Shown: positions 52,428 to 61,127 of the stretch, one piece after another
How the letters are laid out: every line of letters starts with the position of its first letter
Position numbering within the stretch: the first letter of the stretch is position 1
Assembly: GCA_028276365.1 (NCBI GenBank)
Contig: JAPYWL010000002.1
Coordinates: 1-64,000, forward strand
Source of the DNA: Deltaproteobacteria bacterium
GTDB taxonomy: Bacteria; DRYD01
DNA length: 64,000 bases
Direction of reading: 5' to 3'
The notes under the pieces: model-generated
What the model saw: only the letters and a program-made list of their open reading frames with translations
Databases searched by the model: none
What the model was told of the DNA's origin: nothing
Made by a program: the position numbers and the translations under genes

Positions 52428-52973
52428 ATGAGAGAAATATCCAATAAAATAGAAAACAAAATAAATATAATAGACCAAAAATTTAATAACATAAATACTA
52501 AAATATCAGAAATAGATAATAAATTCGAAACAATTTTTAATAAATCTATTAATCAAAATCAAAATGTTAATCAAAATCAATCAAACCTAGAAGATTTATT
52601 AAAAATATTAAACAATAATAATTCAGTGTTTAGTAATTCACTAAGCAATATAAAAGGGGATAGTATAATAGAGTTTAGGGGCTTTAAAATGAGAGCAGAT
52701 GTAGCAGCTAAATTCCTTCAATTAGAAGAAATGATAAAAAAAGAATTCCCTAACAGACAAATAATACTAACTTCAGGAATGGATGGACAACATATGCCAG
52801 GTAGCAAACATTACGATGGTAAAGCTATAGACTTTGTAGTTGAACCACTTACAATAGAAGAATCCCAAAGAATAGAAGAATTAGCTAAAAAAGCAGGATT
52901 TGATGTATATAACGAATACATATATGACAGCCCCTATAAAACAGGACCCCATATGCATATACAAATCCCATAA
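52428..52973 (+). CDS. M15-type (D-Ala-D-Ala carboxypeptidase/endolysin-like) peptidase with coiled-coil N-terminus
   Basis: This 181-residue protein opens MREISNKIENKINIIDQKFN, a coiled coil of about 45 residues, then an Asn/Gln-rich linker (NQNQNVNQNQSN). The C-terminal domain (about 85-181) has zinc-site motifs of the M15/Hedgehog-fold peptidases: TSGMDGQHMPGSKHYDGKAI (SxHxxGxAxD) and the last His in GPHMHIQIP. Such enzymes cut peptidoglycan stem peptides. There is no signal peptide, so export would need another route or a holin. It stands alone with its own promoter element and a terminator at 53029. Confidence 0.8.
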   Translation: MREISNKIENKINIIDQKFNNINTKISEIDNKFETIFNKSINQNQNVNQNQSNLEDLLKILNNNNSVFSNSLSNIKGDSIIEFRGFKMRADVAAKFLQLEEMIKKEFPNRQIILTSGMDGQHMPGSKHYDGKAIDFVVEPLTIEESQRIEELAKKAGFDVYNEYIYDSPYKTGPHMHIQIP

Positions 52974-53005
52974 TACAATTACAAAACCCATATTTCAAAA
53001 AAAAA

Positions 53006-53024
53006 CCCCAAAAGGGATTTGGGG
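53006..53024 (-). terminator. rho-independent terminator (minus strand, after dprA)
   Basis: CCCCAAA (53006-53012) pairs with TTTGGGG (53018-53024) around a 5-nt loop. The minus strand continues TTTTTTTTT. It lies 166 nt past the dprA stop at 53190 and would end the tpiA-dprA transcript. Between it and the stop, 53101-53169 is unusually pyrimidine-rich on the plus strand. Confidence 0.75.
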
Positions 53025-53028
53025 GGTT

Positions 53029-53048
53029 GCTAGGGCTTATGCCCTAGC
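53029..53048 (+). terminator. rho-independent terminator (plus strand, after M15-type peptidase)
   Basis: GCTAGGGC (53029-53036) pairs with GCCCTAGC (53041-53048) around a TTAT loop, a perfect 8-bp stem. The tail is T-rich (TATTCTATTCATTTTTT). It lies 56 nt after the stop at 52973. Confidence 0.8.
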
Positions 53049-53189
53049 TATTCTATTCATTTTTTAAAAATCAAAAAAAACAAAGAAAAACAACAAAAAC
53101 TAAAACTCCCTCCTCACAATCCCTCTCTCTATCTCCACTTCCCTTTATCCCTCCTATTCTTTCTATTTTTGGTTGTAATTATTTCTATA

Positions 53190-54422
53190 TTAAAACAAAA
53201 CCCTATATATACTACCATATTTACTCTCTATTTTCCCTAATAACTCAAGCTTACTTAAAATAGAAACTAAATTAGTAATACTTATTTCATAATTATTTTC
53301 CTTTAGTTTTTGATTTATTTCATTTATAGATAACTCTTGATATTCACTTAAAATCTCTAAAATCAAGTTCTCTAAAATCTCATTTTGATTACTTTCAACA
53401 GATTCAACCAAATTAGATAAATCACTATAATTTGAATCAAATAATTTATTTTGAAAAAACTTATTATTTTCTTGTTCTTGAGATCTATAGAAATTATAAT
53501 TACCCAATTTTAAATAATTAGCTAAAATTTCAGCTAATTCATCAATAGAAGAGATTAATTTTCCTCCAGAGTTTATAAGCTTTTTAGATCCACTAAAAGA
53601 ATACCCAAAACCCAAAAATGGAACAATCAACTCCTTCCCAAATTCTAAAGCATATCTTCCAGTTATAATACTTCCACTTTTTTCTGATGCCTGAAAAACT
53701 ACCACAATATCCGAAATCAAAGAAATTATCCTATTCCTATAAGGGAAATAATACTTTTTAGGACTAATATTATCAGGATATTCAGCTAAAAGTAACCCCT
53801 TTTTAGGTATTTTTAGTTGTAATTCTTTATTAACAGAAGGATAGTAATAAAATATGCCATTCCCTAAAACCGCTATTGTTTTTATATTATTATCTAAAGA
53901 ATATTTATGTATCAAAGAATCAACACCAACAGCTAATCCACTAACAACTACAAAATTCTTTATTAAATCACTATACTTTTCAAAAAAAGAATCAATAAAT
54001 CTAATAGTTTTATTTTCAGGTTTTCGTGATCCTACTATCGCTATTTTCTTATAATTCTTACTTAACAAACTATAATCTCCTTTATAAAATAAAACCCCTA
54101 CAGGATAATCATTAAAAATTAATAAATCTAAGAATCCTTCTTCCCAAAAAAACTTAACCTTACTTTTAATGCCGTCTAAACTTAAATTATTAATATTAAA
54201 TTTATTACCCTCTTTACCATTAATATTATTTAAAATCTTTGAATCAATTTGATTTTCTAAGTTTTTTAAAACTTCATAAATTTTTGGTAAATCATATGGA
54301 AAATTAATTAAATTATTATCCTCTAAAACCTTATATATCTTATAAAAATCAAAATGATAATAGTAATAGAGTTTTAAAAAAGTATTTTTTAGATCTTTAT
54401 CTAAATCACTATCATTAACCAT
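53190..54422 (-). CDS. dprA: DNA processing protein A (natural transformation)
   Basis: A DprA of about 410 residues, which loads RecA on incoming single-stranded DNA. The Rossmann-like core has AIVGSRKPENKTIRFIDSFF, VVSGLAVGVDSLIHKYSL, VLGNGIFYYYPSVN, YFPYRNRIISLISDIVVVFQ and ASEKSGSIITGRYALEFGK. The C-terminus (about 345-410) is the DprA winged-helix (ILSEYQELSINEINQKLKEN; LSKLELLGKIESKYGSIYRV). The ATG at 54422 is used; a TTG at 54428 is possible. It overlaps the end of tpiA, so translation may be coupled. Confidence 0.95.
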   Translation of the reverse strand: MVNDSDLDKDLKNTFLKLYYYYHFDFYKIYKVLEDNNLINFPYDLPKIYEVLKNLENQIDSKILNNINGKEGNKFNINNLSLDGIKSKVKFFWEEGFLDLLIFNDYPVGVLFYKGDYSLLSKNYKKIAIVGSRKPENKTIRFIDSFFEKYSDLIKNFVVVSGLAVGVDSLIHKYSLDNNIKTIAVLGNGIFYYYPSVNKELQLKIPKKGLLLAEYPDNISPKKYYFPYRNRIISLISDIVVVFQASEKSGSIITGRYALEFGKELIVPFLGFGYSFSGSKKLINSGGKLISSIDELAEILANYLKLGNYNFYRSQEQENNKFFQNKLFDSNYSDLSNLVESVESNQNEILENLILEILSEYQELSINEINQKLKENNYEISITNLVSILSKLELLGKIESKYGSIYRVLF

Positions 54423-55206
54423 TAGCAAAGTGTTCTATATCAAATTGTATATTATTAACTCCACTAAAAGTTAGAGTAATAATTCTTTCAAATTCTACAG
54501 GATCTAAGCTTTTAGAACCAACCAATACACCAGATAATCCAGTATCAAAAGTAGCAAAATAAGCAGTATTCTCTTCCACACTACCACCATATAATACAGG
54601 CACTTCCTTATAATTTTGTTTTAAATATTGTAAAATAAAGTTAGCAGCTTCTTTAATATCATTAATTTCCATAGGTACTCCAGTACCAATAGCCCAAACA
54701 GGCTCATAAGCTAATATCATCAATTCAAACTTACTAAATCCCTTTAAAGCATTATCCAACTGCTTTTTAATAACCTCAAAAGCTAAGCCCTTTTGCCTTT
54801 GCTCTAAATTCTCACCAACACACAAAATAAACGGCATATCATAATCCTGACAAATTAAAACCTTCTTATTTATTAAATCATCTGTTTCATTAAATATATT
54901 TCTTCTTTCAGAATGCCCCAATATAACCCCATCACAATTTATAGACTTTAACATACTAATAGTAACTTCCCCAGTATAAGCTCCCTTTAAAACATGAGAA
55001 ACATTTTGTGCATATATCTTAGTTCTTTTAGCTAAATCTTTCAAAGGTTTAATATAAACATAAGGTACCGCAGCAATTATATTAATATATTCCTGATAAT
55101 CCAAAATAACTCTTGTTACATCATTTTCAATATACTTAATCCAATTAACAGCCTGATCAAAAGTTAAATTAGCTTTCCAATTAGCAGCAGGAATAGAAAC
55201 CTTCAT
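54415..55206 (-). CDS. tpiA: triosephosphate isomerase
   Basis: A 263-residue TpiA, interconverting glyceraldehyde-3-P and dihydroxyacetone-P. It has AANWKANLTFDQAVNW (Lys of the NWK motif), DGVILGHSERRNIFNE (catalytic His), LAYEPVWAIGTG (catalytic Glu and flexible loop) and VLYGGSVEENTAYF. The usual GNWKMN is ANWKAN here, a mild change. The stop overlaps the dprA start, and the YchF-like gene is 26 nt upstream, so the three may form an operon. Confidence 0.97.
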   Translation of the reverse strand: MKVSIPAANWKANLTFDQAVNWIKYIENDVTRVILDYQEYINIIAAVPYVYIKPLKDLAKRTKIYAQNVSHVLKGAYTGEVTISMLKSINCDGVILGHSERRNIFNETDDLINKKVLICQDYDMPFILCVGENLEQRQKGLAFEVIKKQLDNALKGFSKFELMILAYEPVWAIGTGVPMEINDIKEAANFILQYLKQNYKEVPVLYGGSVEENTAYFATFDTGLSGVLVGSKSLDPVEFERIITLTFSGVNNIQFDIEHFANG

Positions 55207-55232
55207 AAAAACACCTCCTATTTTATACTAAT

Positions 55233-56213
55233 CTAACTATTAGTCTTAATAGAAAGATAGTCATGATCCTTAACAATATAATTCTTAGTATAATTTTGAA
55301 ATACAGGAAATTTAGAATCCTTTAAATCCTGAATATTACAAACCATAGCAGAAATAAAATTTTTCCCTATTTCAGTATGTATCTTATAAGAAGCATCCAA
55401 TACAGTTTTTCCCCTTGTAATTAAATAAGCCTTAACTTCCTTTTTATTACCCGTATAAAAAATAACCCAATACCTTAAAATATTACTTAATATCAAATTC
55501 AAAATAAATTCAATAAAACTTTCTTTAGATAAATCATTTAAATTATCTTCTTTTAATAAATAATTTAACCCAAATTCATTAAATAACTCTAAAAATTCAA
55601 GAGCCTCTAAATCAATTAACTCACTAACAATATTAATAGGTAAAAATAAAATTCTAAATAAATTAGTATTAACCAAAATATTCTCACTCTTTTCAAATTT
55701 AGAATCTATTATAAACAAAGATTTCTTAAAATAACCTAAAGCCAAAGAATTAATTAACTCCTCAAAATTAGTATTATAATAAATAAATTTTTCTAAATCA
55801 AATTGATTTTTATTTATAATTTCTATAAGATTTTCAATATCTTTTTCTGAGTATTTAGTTTGCTTTTTAAAATTCTTAGAATTTAAAAAATTATTTAATA
55901 TTTCTAAATCCCTCGTTTTTAATTTTTCAATTTCATCAATAAAATCGTTAATATTATCAAAAAGCAAAACAAAGTAATCAGATTTAGATATTTCTTTTAA
56001 AGGTTCTATTTCTTTAGTATAAAATAAAATAGATTCATAAGTTACTTTATCAGGTTTAAAATAATCAATTAGTTTTTGAAAATTCTCGTTTTTTATATTT
56101 ATTACCAATTGTTTAATATTTTCCTTATATTCCTTTTTAATATAAAAAGATAACAGCTTAAAAAAATAAGAAACTAAATTTAAGTTATTAGAAAAAACAA
56201 ATGTAGTAATCAT
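55233..56213 (-). CDS. YchF/Obg-like protein without GTPase motifs
   Basis: A 326-residue protein whose C-terminus (about 260-326) matches the YchF TGS-like end: KEVKAYLITRGKTVLDASYK, IHTEIGKNFISAMV, NYIVKDHDYLSIKTN (cf. xxRAWTIxxGxxAPxAAGxIHTDFExGFIxAEV ... DYIVQDGDxxxF). The middle keeps SDYFVLLFDNINDF and RDLEILNNFL, like the AIVHVVRCFED and RDxEIINxEL of YchF. At the N-terminus, where YchF has a GxPNVGKST P-loop, this reads VFSNNLNLVSYFFKLLSFYI, so there is no P-loop. NKxD and DxPG are also absent. It seems to be a non-GTPase derivative; a scaffold or ribosome-linked role is possible. Confidence 0.65.
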   Translation of the reverse strand: MITTFVFSNNLNLVSYFFKLLSFYIKKEYKENIKQLVINIKNENFQKLIDYFKPDKVTYESILFYTKEIEPLKEISKSDYFVLLFDNINDFIDEIEKLKTRDLEILNNFLNSKNFKKQTKYSEKDIENLIEIINKNQFDLEKFIYYNTNFEELINSLALGYFKKSLFIIDSKFEKSENILVNTNLFRILFLPINIVSELIDLEALEFLELFNEFGLNYLLKEDNLNDLSKESFIEFILNLILSNILRYWVIFYTGNKKEVKAYLITRGKTVLDASYKIHTEIGKNFISAMVCNIQDLKDSKFPVFQNYTKNYIVKDHDYLSIKTNS

Positions 56214-56236
56214 GTTTTACATATTTATTTAATTTT

Positions 56237-58216
56237 TTATCCAAAAAGCATAATAGCAAAAGCTTTAGTCCAGTATTTAATAGCAGTATTTAGATCTTTG
56301 TTATTAAAATAAATCACAGCAATATTAAAGTAAGCTAACCAGTATTTAGGATTAATTTCAATAACTCTTTCCCATTCCATAATAGCTAACTTATATTTTC
56401 CTTCAATATAATAAGCTTCACCTAAATTATAATGAGCTTGCCAATGTTTCTTATTCAAAGATGTAACCTTTTGCCAGTTTTTAACAGCAGTTTCTAAATC
56501 CCCAAACTCAAAATAACTAACATTAGCAATATTCCAATAAGGTTCCCAAATATCAGGATTATAAAAAGTAGTTTTCTTCCAATATTCTAGTGCTAACTCT
56601 ACATTACCTTGTAAGTAATAAGCATTAGCTAAATTATAATAAGCCTTCCATAATTTAGGGTTATAATTAACTGCTTTTAACCAAAAATCTATTGCACTAA
56701 TAATATCAGATGCTTCAAAATAAAGATTACCTAAATTATAATAAGCTTCAGCAAAAGAAGGATTTAATTCTATACATTTTTCAAACATTTCTTGAGCCTT
56801 AGCATAATCCCCAATCTCTAAATTATACAAAGCTAGACTATAATAACTCATAACAAAGTTAGGATCAACCTCAATAACTTTATTCCAATAATGTATAGCT
56901 TCCTCAATTCTATCTTGAGAGTAATAAGCATTACCTAAATTATACATAGCATCAACCAAGTTAGGATTAATAACCAAAGCCTTCTGCCAATTATCAATAG
57001 CTTCTTCTACAAATCCCTTCTTATAAAGCGCATTTGCTAAATTATGATACCCCGCAGCAAATTTAGGATTCAATAACACAACCTTCCTATAATGATCTAT
57101 AGCTTTATCTAAGTCATTTAACCTATAATAAGCAGAAGCTATATTATAATGAGTAACAAAATTATTAGGACTTAACTCTACCGCTTTCTTATACTCATTC
57201 AACGCAATATCTAATTTAGATAACCCATCATAAGCAGTTCCTAAATTATTATGGATTAAAGGATTAAAAGGATCATAATCTGCAGCTTTCTCCCATTCCA
57301 ATATTGCTAACTCTAAATTTCCTTGCTTATAATAATTTGTCCCTAAAGTATTATGCATTACAGCTTTTGCTGGAGAAATATTCCATTTCTTAGATTCTTT
57401 TTTTATCTCTATTAAACTTTCTATTATCTGTCTAAAACTATCTGGCCTTAATTCAGGATCTTTATATAAACATTTAGATATCAGATCACTTAAAGCTATC
57501 GGTACTCTATTATTAATTTTATTTAAATCAGTTAATTTATCATTTATAATACTTTCAATAGTTTTAGTAATAGAATCTTTTAAGAATGGATGAACCCCAC
57601 TAATAAAATAGTAAAATAATAAAGCCCAAGAAAATATATCGGTTTTCTTGGTTATATTAGGAGATTTAGAACACTGCTCAGGAGCCCAAAATATTAATTT
57701 CTCACTAAATTGATTACTATTAAATAAATAATTAGAATCAACATATCCAAACGCTAAATTAGTTATCTTAAAATTATCCCCAGTAAATATTATATTCTTG
57801 GGCTTTAGATCTTTAAACAATACATTGTATTCATGAATATAAGCTAAAGTCTTTGCTAATTCCAAAAAGAAATCAATATATTTTTCTAATTCCTTGTCAT
57901 CTGTTACTTTTTTAGGTTGAAGAACTTCAGTAGAAATTAAACCATCTACTTTCTCAAAAGCTATATAAAATATCCCATCTTGCTCATTAAGCTCATAAAT
58001 ATGAGCAACATTAGGATGCTTAATTTTAGAAGCTAACTGAATCTCTTTTAATAAATTATCCTTATTTTCAGAATCTTCTAATAAAATAGGACTTAATAAC
58101 CTTAAAAAAACATCTTTATTTAAAATAGGATCATAAGCAATGTATATCTGTCCCAATGGGCTGGAATCATATTCCTCTTTTACTTGATACCTACCAATAG
58201 TAGCAGTAAATTGCAT
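56237..58216 (-). CDS. protein kinase-like (pseudokinase) domain fused to 11 TPRs
   Basis: A 659-residue protein. Residues 8-270 fold like a Hanks-type Ser/Thr kinase. The glycine loop is degenerate (YDSSPLGQIYIA), the VAIK Lys is Arg (VFLRLL, R39), and the HRD motif is FKD with D136 and N141 kept. DFG is NLA (residues 153-155), so the metal-binding Asp is missing; WAPEQ and DIFSW are kept. From about residue 280 there are eleven TPRs of the W/Y-rich type (YYNLANAYYLQGNVELALEY, WKKTTFYNP and so on). No membrane segment is seen. It probably binds partners rather than phosphorylating. It is the first gene of the run leading to tpiA and dprA (same strand). Confidence 0.88.
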   Translation of the reverse strand: MQFTATIGRYQVKEEYDSSPLGQIYIAYDPILNKDVFLRLLSPILLEDSENKDNLLKEIQLASKIKHPNVAHIYELNEQDGIFYIAFEKVDGLISTEVLQPKKVTDDKELEKYIDFFLELAKTLAYIHEYNVLFKDLKPKNIIFTGDNFKITNLAFGYVDSNYLFNSNQFSEKLIFWAPEQCSKSPNITKKTDIFSWALLFYYFISGVHPFLKDSITKTIESIINDKLTDLNKINNRVPIALSDLISKCLYKDPELRPDSFRQIIESLIEIKKESKKWNISPAKAVMHNTLGTNYYKQGNLELAILEWEKAADYDPFNPLIHNNLGTAYDGLSKLDIALNEYKKAVELSPNNFVTHYNIASAYYRLNDLDKAIDHYRKVVLLNPKFAAGYHNLANALYKKGFVEEAIDNWQKALVINPNLVDAMYNLGNAYYSQDRIEEAIHYWNKVIEVDPNFVMSYYSLALYNLEIGDYAKAQEMFEKCIELNPSFAEAYYNLGNLYFEASDIISAIDFWLKAVNYNPKLWKAYYNLANAYYLQGNVELALEYWKKTTFYNPDIWEPYWNIANVSYFEFGDLETAVKNWQKVTSLNKKHWQAHYNLGEAYYIEGKYKLAIMEWERVIEINPKYWLAYFNIAVIYFNNKDLNTAIKYWTKAFAIMLFG

Positions 58217-58611
58217 ATCTTATAATAAATTTTAATAATAAATTTTAAACTAAATAAATTACAAACTTAATAACTTACCTTAAAAATAACCAAATATCTA
58301 TTTTTAAAATTCAACAATTCCTTTAAAATCCCCTTTAATTATATTTATTTTACATTATAAAATTAAATGATAAAACAGGATAATTTTAAAATAAAGAAAA
58401 TAATTAATAGGAATTTACTTTGCAAATTAAGAAAATAAAAAAAATAAAAAAATATGGTAATAACCGGTTATTACATCTTTCAATTCCCCTATGGGTAAGC
58501 TAAACTCGTATGCTATATATCTGCTACAATATAATAATTAAGTTAAAAAATAAAAAATCCTTCATAATAAAAAAAAACTGTTAATGTGAAATAGGGTAGT
58601 TTTTTTGCTAA
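58217..58611. other. intergenic region with a perfect 18-bp palindrome
   Basis: The 395 nt between the kinase-like gene and the decayed dehydrogenase hold no gene. The notable feature is GTAATAACCGGTTATTAC at 58457-58474, a perfect palindrome without a loop, the form of a dimeric regulator site. Downstream on the plus strand is a TATAAT (58530-58535) that could belong to a promoter for the old dehydrogenase gene, about 75 nt before its first recognisable codons. Confidence 0.55.
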
Positions 58612-59560
58612 AGATCAATTAATAAAAAGCAAAAAGAAATACCTTACCTAAAAGAAGATGAAGTATTAATAAAAATAGAATACTGTGCTTTTTGTAGGAC
58701 AGATTTACATGTTATAGACAGTGAAATAGATGCTAAATACCCAATAATTCCAGGACACCAAATAGTTGGATACATCATCAAAAAAGGCCCTAAATTTAAT
58801 AATTTTAATATAAACTATAAAGTAGGAGTTATATTCTAGCTGCTTAGAATGTAAGTATTATAAAAAAGGCTTAGAAAATTTATGCAATAATGCATTATTT
58901 ACAGGATTTAATGTAGATGGTGGATATTCCGATTATATCATTGCTAAAAAAGACTATATAATTAATGACTTGAAAAATTATAGTGATTACGAATTAGCAC
59001 CTATGTTATGCGGTGGGGTTATTGGATATAGAGCTTTTAATTTTATCCAAGATAAAGATATTATTGGGATATATGGTTTAGGTTCAAGTGGGCATATCAT
59101 CTCACAAATAGCAATTAATCTAAATAAAAAATTAATAGCATTTATAAAACGAGATGATAAAAAAGGTAAAGAATTAGCAATTGATTTGGGAATCAATGAG
59201 ATATATTATAGTGACGAAATCATAAAAACTAAATTAGAAGCTGGCATTATCTTTGCTCCTGTTGGAGATTTAGTAAAATACGCTCTAATGAATTTAGAAA
59301 AAGGTGGAAGTATAATCTCCGCAGGAATCCATATGTCAGATATACCATCTTTTGAGTATAAATACTTATGGGGAGAAAGAAGTATAAAAAGTGTAGCAAA
59401 TGTAACACGAAATGATGCCATAAATTTCTTTAAAATCATCTCTAAAATTTCCAAAATCAATATACATTACCAAATATTTAACCTAAATGAAGTAAATAAA
59501 ATAATTAACGATATAAGAGAATCTAAATTAAAACCATCTGTTGTCTTTAAAATAGATTAG
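58612..59560 (+). pseudogene. zinc-dependent alcohol dehydrogenase, decayed
   Basis: This is a medium-chain zinc alcohol dehydrogenase in two frames. The first reads EIPYLKEDEVLIKIEYCAFC, then RTDLHVIDSE (catalytic Cys), PIIPGHQIVGYI (His) and KVGVIF, then a stop near 58838. After a shift the second frame continues SSCLECKYYKKGLENLC (three of the four structural-zinc Cys), GFNVDGGYSDYIIAKKDY, then GIYGLGSSGHIISQIAINLN (NAD loop), to the TAG at 59560. The N-terminal Met and about 15 residues are missing, and some residues are lost at the shift (VGVxxxxSSC). The intact 196-residue part from 58970 would lack the catalytic domain. Confidence 0.85.
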
Positions 59561-61079
59561 TATCTTTTATTACATTTAAATAATCGTCTAAACTAAAAAT
59601 AAAAAATGGCCAATACCTGGTTGATAAATCTAAAACATTACTTTTTATAAATAATACCTTCTTATTTAATTCTAAAACTAATTCCCTTAAATTATTTATA
59701 TCTTCCCTTAATAAATCTTTGATAGATTTATTAACTTTTTCTAATTCTTTTGTTAGTTCTTTTTTAATTTTTCTATTAGCAGGATCACTTATCTTTCTTA
59801 TTAATTCTCTCTTATAAGATATTAACTCTTTACTATTTTCACCATTAATTTTACTTAAAATTAAATCTATGTAAAACTTAGTTTTACTAAATAAATCATC
59901 AAATTCATTAATTAAGAAATTAGGTAAATTTTGAAAGAGACTATTTAACTTTTCAAAAACTTTTGGTAAATTCTCTATATTATACTCTAAACCAGATAAT
60001 ATCCCATTTATAACACTTAAAATATTATCCAATAACAAACCTAAATCAGCTATTAAATTATAATCAAATGGATAAAGAGTAGTAGTAATAATATCAGTTT
60101 TCTTTAGTTTTAAACTTTTTACATATTTTAAGTAATAATTAAATAATAGATAATCAGAAACAAAAGTATAATAAGAACTCCCAATTCCCAATATATCTAT
60201 ATTAGAAAAGTAAATTCTTCTAAAAGCAGCCCATACAACAGCCTTTGGTCTAATTAAATCCATTATTTTGTCATCTTTTATATCAATATAAACTCTTTGA
60301 TTACCATCTAAGTAAAAAACATCATTATCTTCAATATATAAAGTATTTCTAAAACCTTTATTACTTATAAACCAAAATGGTAATTCATATAACTCTATTT
60401 TTCTAACCGTTTTCATATTATTACTGTATAAAATATCAACAGCTTCATTATATAAAATATTTAAATCCCGATAATTTAAAACATAATTAACAAAAAAACG
60501 CTTAAACTCATCCGTTTTAGAAATTTCACTTACAGTCTTAAATTTTATCTCAAATCCTTTATTAAAGAATTCAAAATATTTATTAATAACAAAGTAAATA
60601 AAATCACTAAAACTAAAAATATCCTTTAAATCAATAGAAGAAAATAAATTAATAAAATACAATATATTATCCTTAAAATCCTCTCTCTTAAAATAAATAC
60701 CAAATTTAAAATTAATCTCTTTTAAAAAATTACAATAATAATTTAGAAATTCTTTGATATATTTTAAAGATAGTGTTTCATAAGGGATATCTAATTCCCA
60801 TGTTTTATTCAAAATATTAATAAAAAATTTATCAGAATCATTAAATATAATTAATTTATTTTTAAAATTAGTTTTAAATAGATAAACAAACTTAATAAAT
60901 GTTCCAGGATAAAATAAATTAGGTTGATGTGAAACCGTTATATCATCACTATTAAATAACTGATTATATATTAATATTTCTTTAAAGATTAACTCTTCTT
61001 TAGTAGGTATATAAACTTGCTTTATAGAGTTTATAAAATCTGATAAATAAAAATTATAGTCTATAACTGATAACTCCAT
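59547..61079 (-). CDS. conserved protein with HQP motif, possibly BshC-related
   Basis: A 510-residue protein. Near residue 50 it has VSHQPNLFYPGTFIKFVYLF, resembling a hypothetical-protein family with HQPxLFHPGxWxKNF and, more loosely, the TGQQAGxxxGPLY segment of BshC, the bacillithiol cysteine-adding enzyme. A long charged coiled coil lies near residues 400-470 (SYKRELIRKISDPANRKIKK; ELTKELEKVNKSIKDLLRED), a region where BshC also has a coiled coil. The end is STRYWPFFIFSLDDYL. No other bacillithiol genes are in the window. Its stop overlaps the end of the decayed dehydrogenase by 14 nt on the opposite strand. Confidence 0.45.
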   Translation of the reverse strand: MELSVIDYNFYLSDFINSIKQVYIPTKEELIFKEILIYNQLFNSDDITVSHQPNLFYPGTFIKFVYLFKTNFKNKLIIFNDSDKFFINILNKTWELDIPYETLSLKYIKEFLNYYCNFLKEINFKFGIYFKREDFKDNILYFINLFSSIDLKDIFSFSDFIYFVINKYFEFFNKGFEIKFKTVSEISKTDEFKRFFVNYVLNYRDLNILYNEAVDILYSNNMKTVRKIELYELPFWFISNKGFRNTLYIEDNDVFYLDGNQRVYIDIKDDKIMDLIRPKAVVWAAFRRIYFSNIDILGIGSSYYTFVSDYLLFNYYLKYVKSLKLKKTDIITTTLYPFDYNLIADLGLLLDNILSVINGILSGLEYNIENLPKVFEKLNSLFQNLPNFLINEFDDLFSKTKFYIDLILSKINGENSKELISYKRELIRKISDPANRKIKKELTKELEKVNKSIKDLLREDINNLRELVLELNKKVLFIKSNVLDLSTRYWPFFIFSLDDYLNVIKDTNLF

Positions 61080-61127
61080 TTATTATGATAATTTATTTAT
61101 TATAAAGCTTTTTTCTTATTGTAAAGT

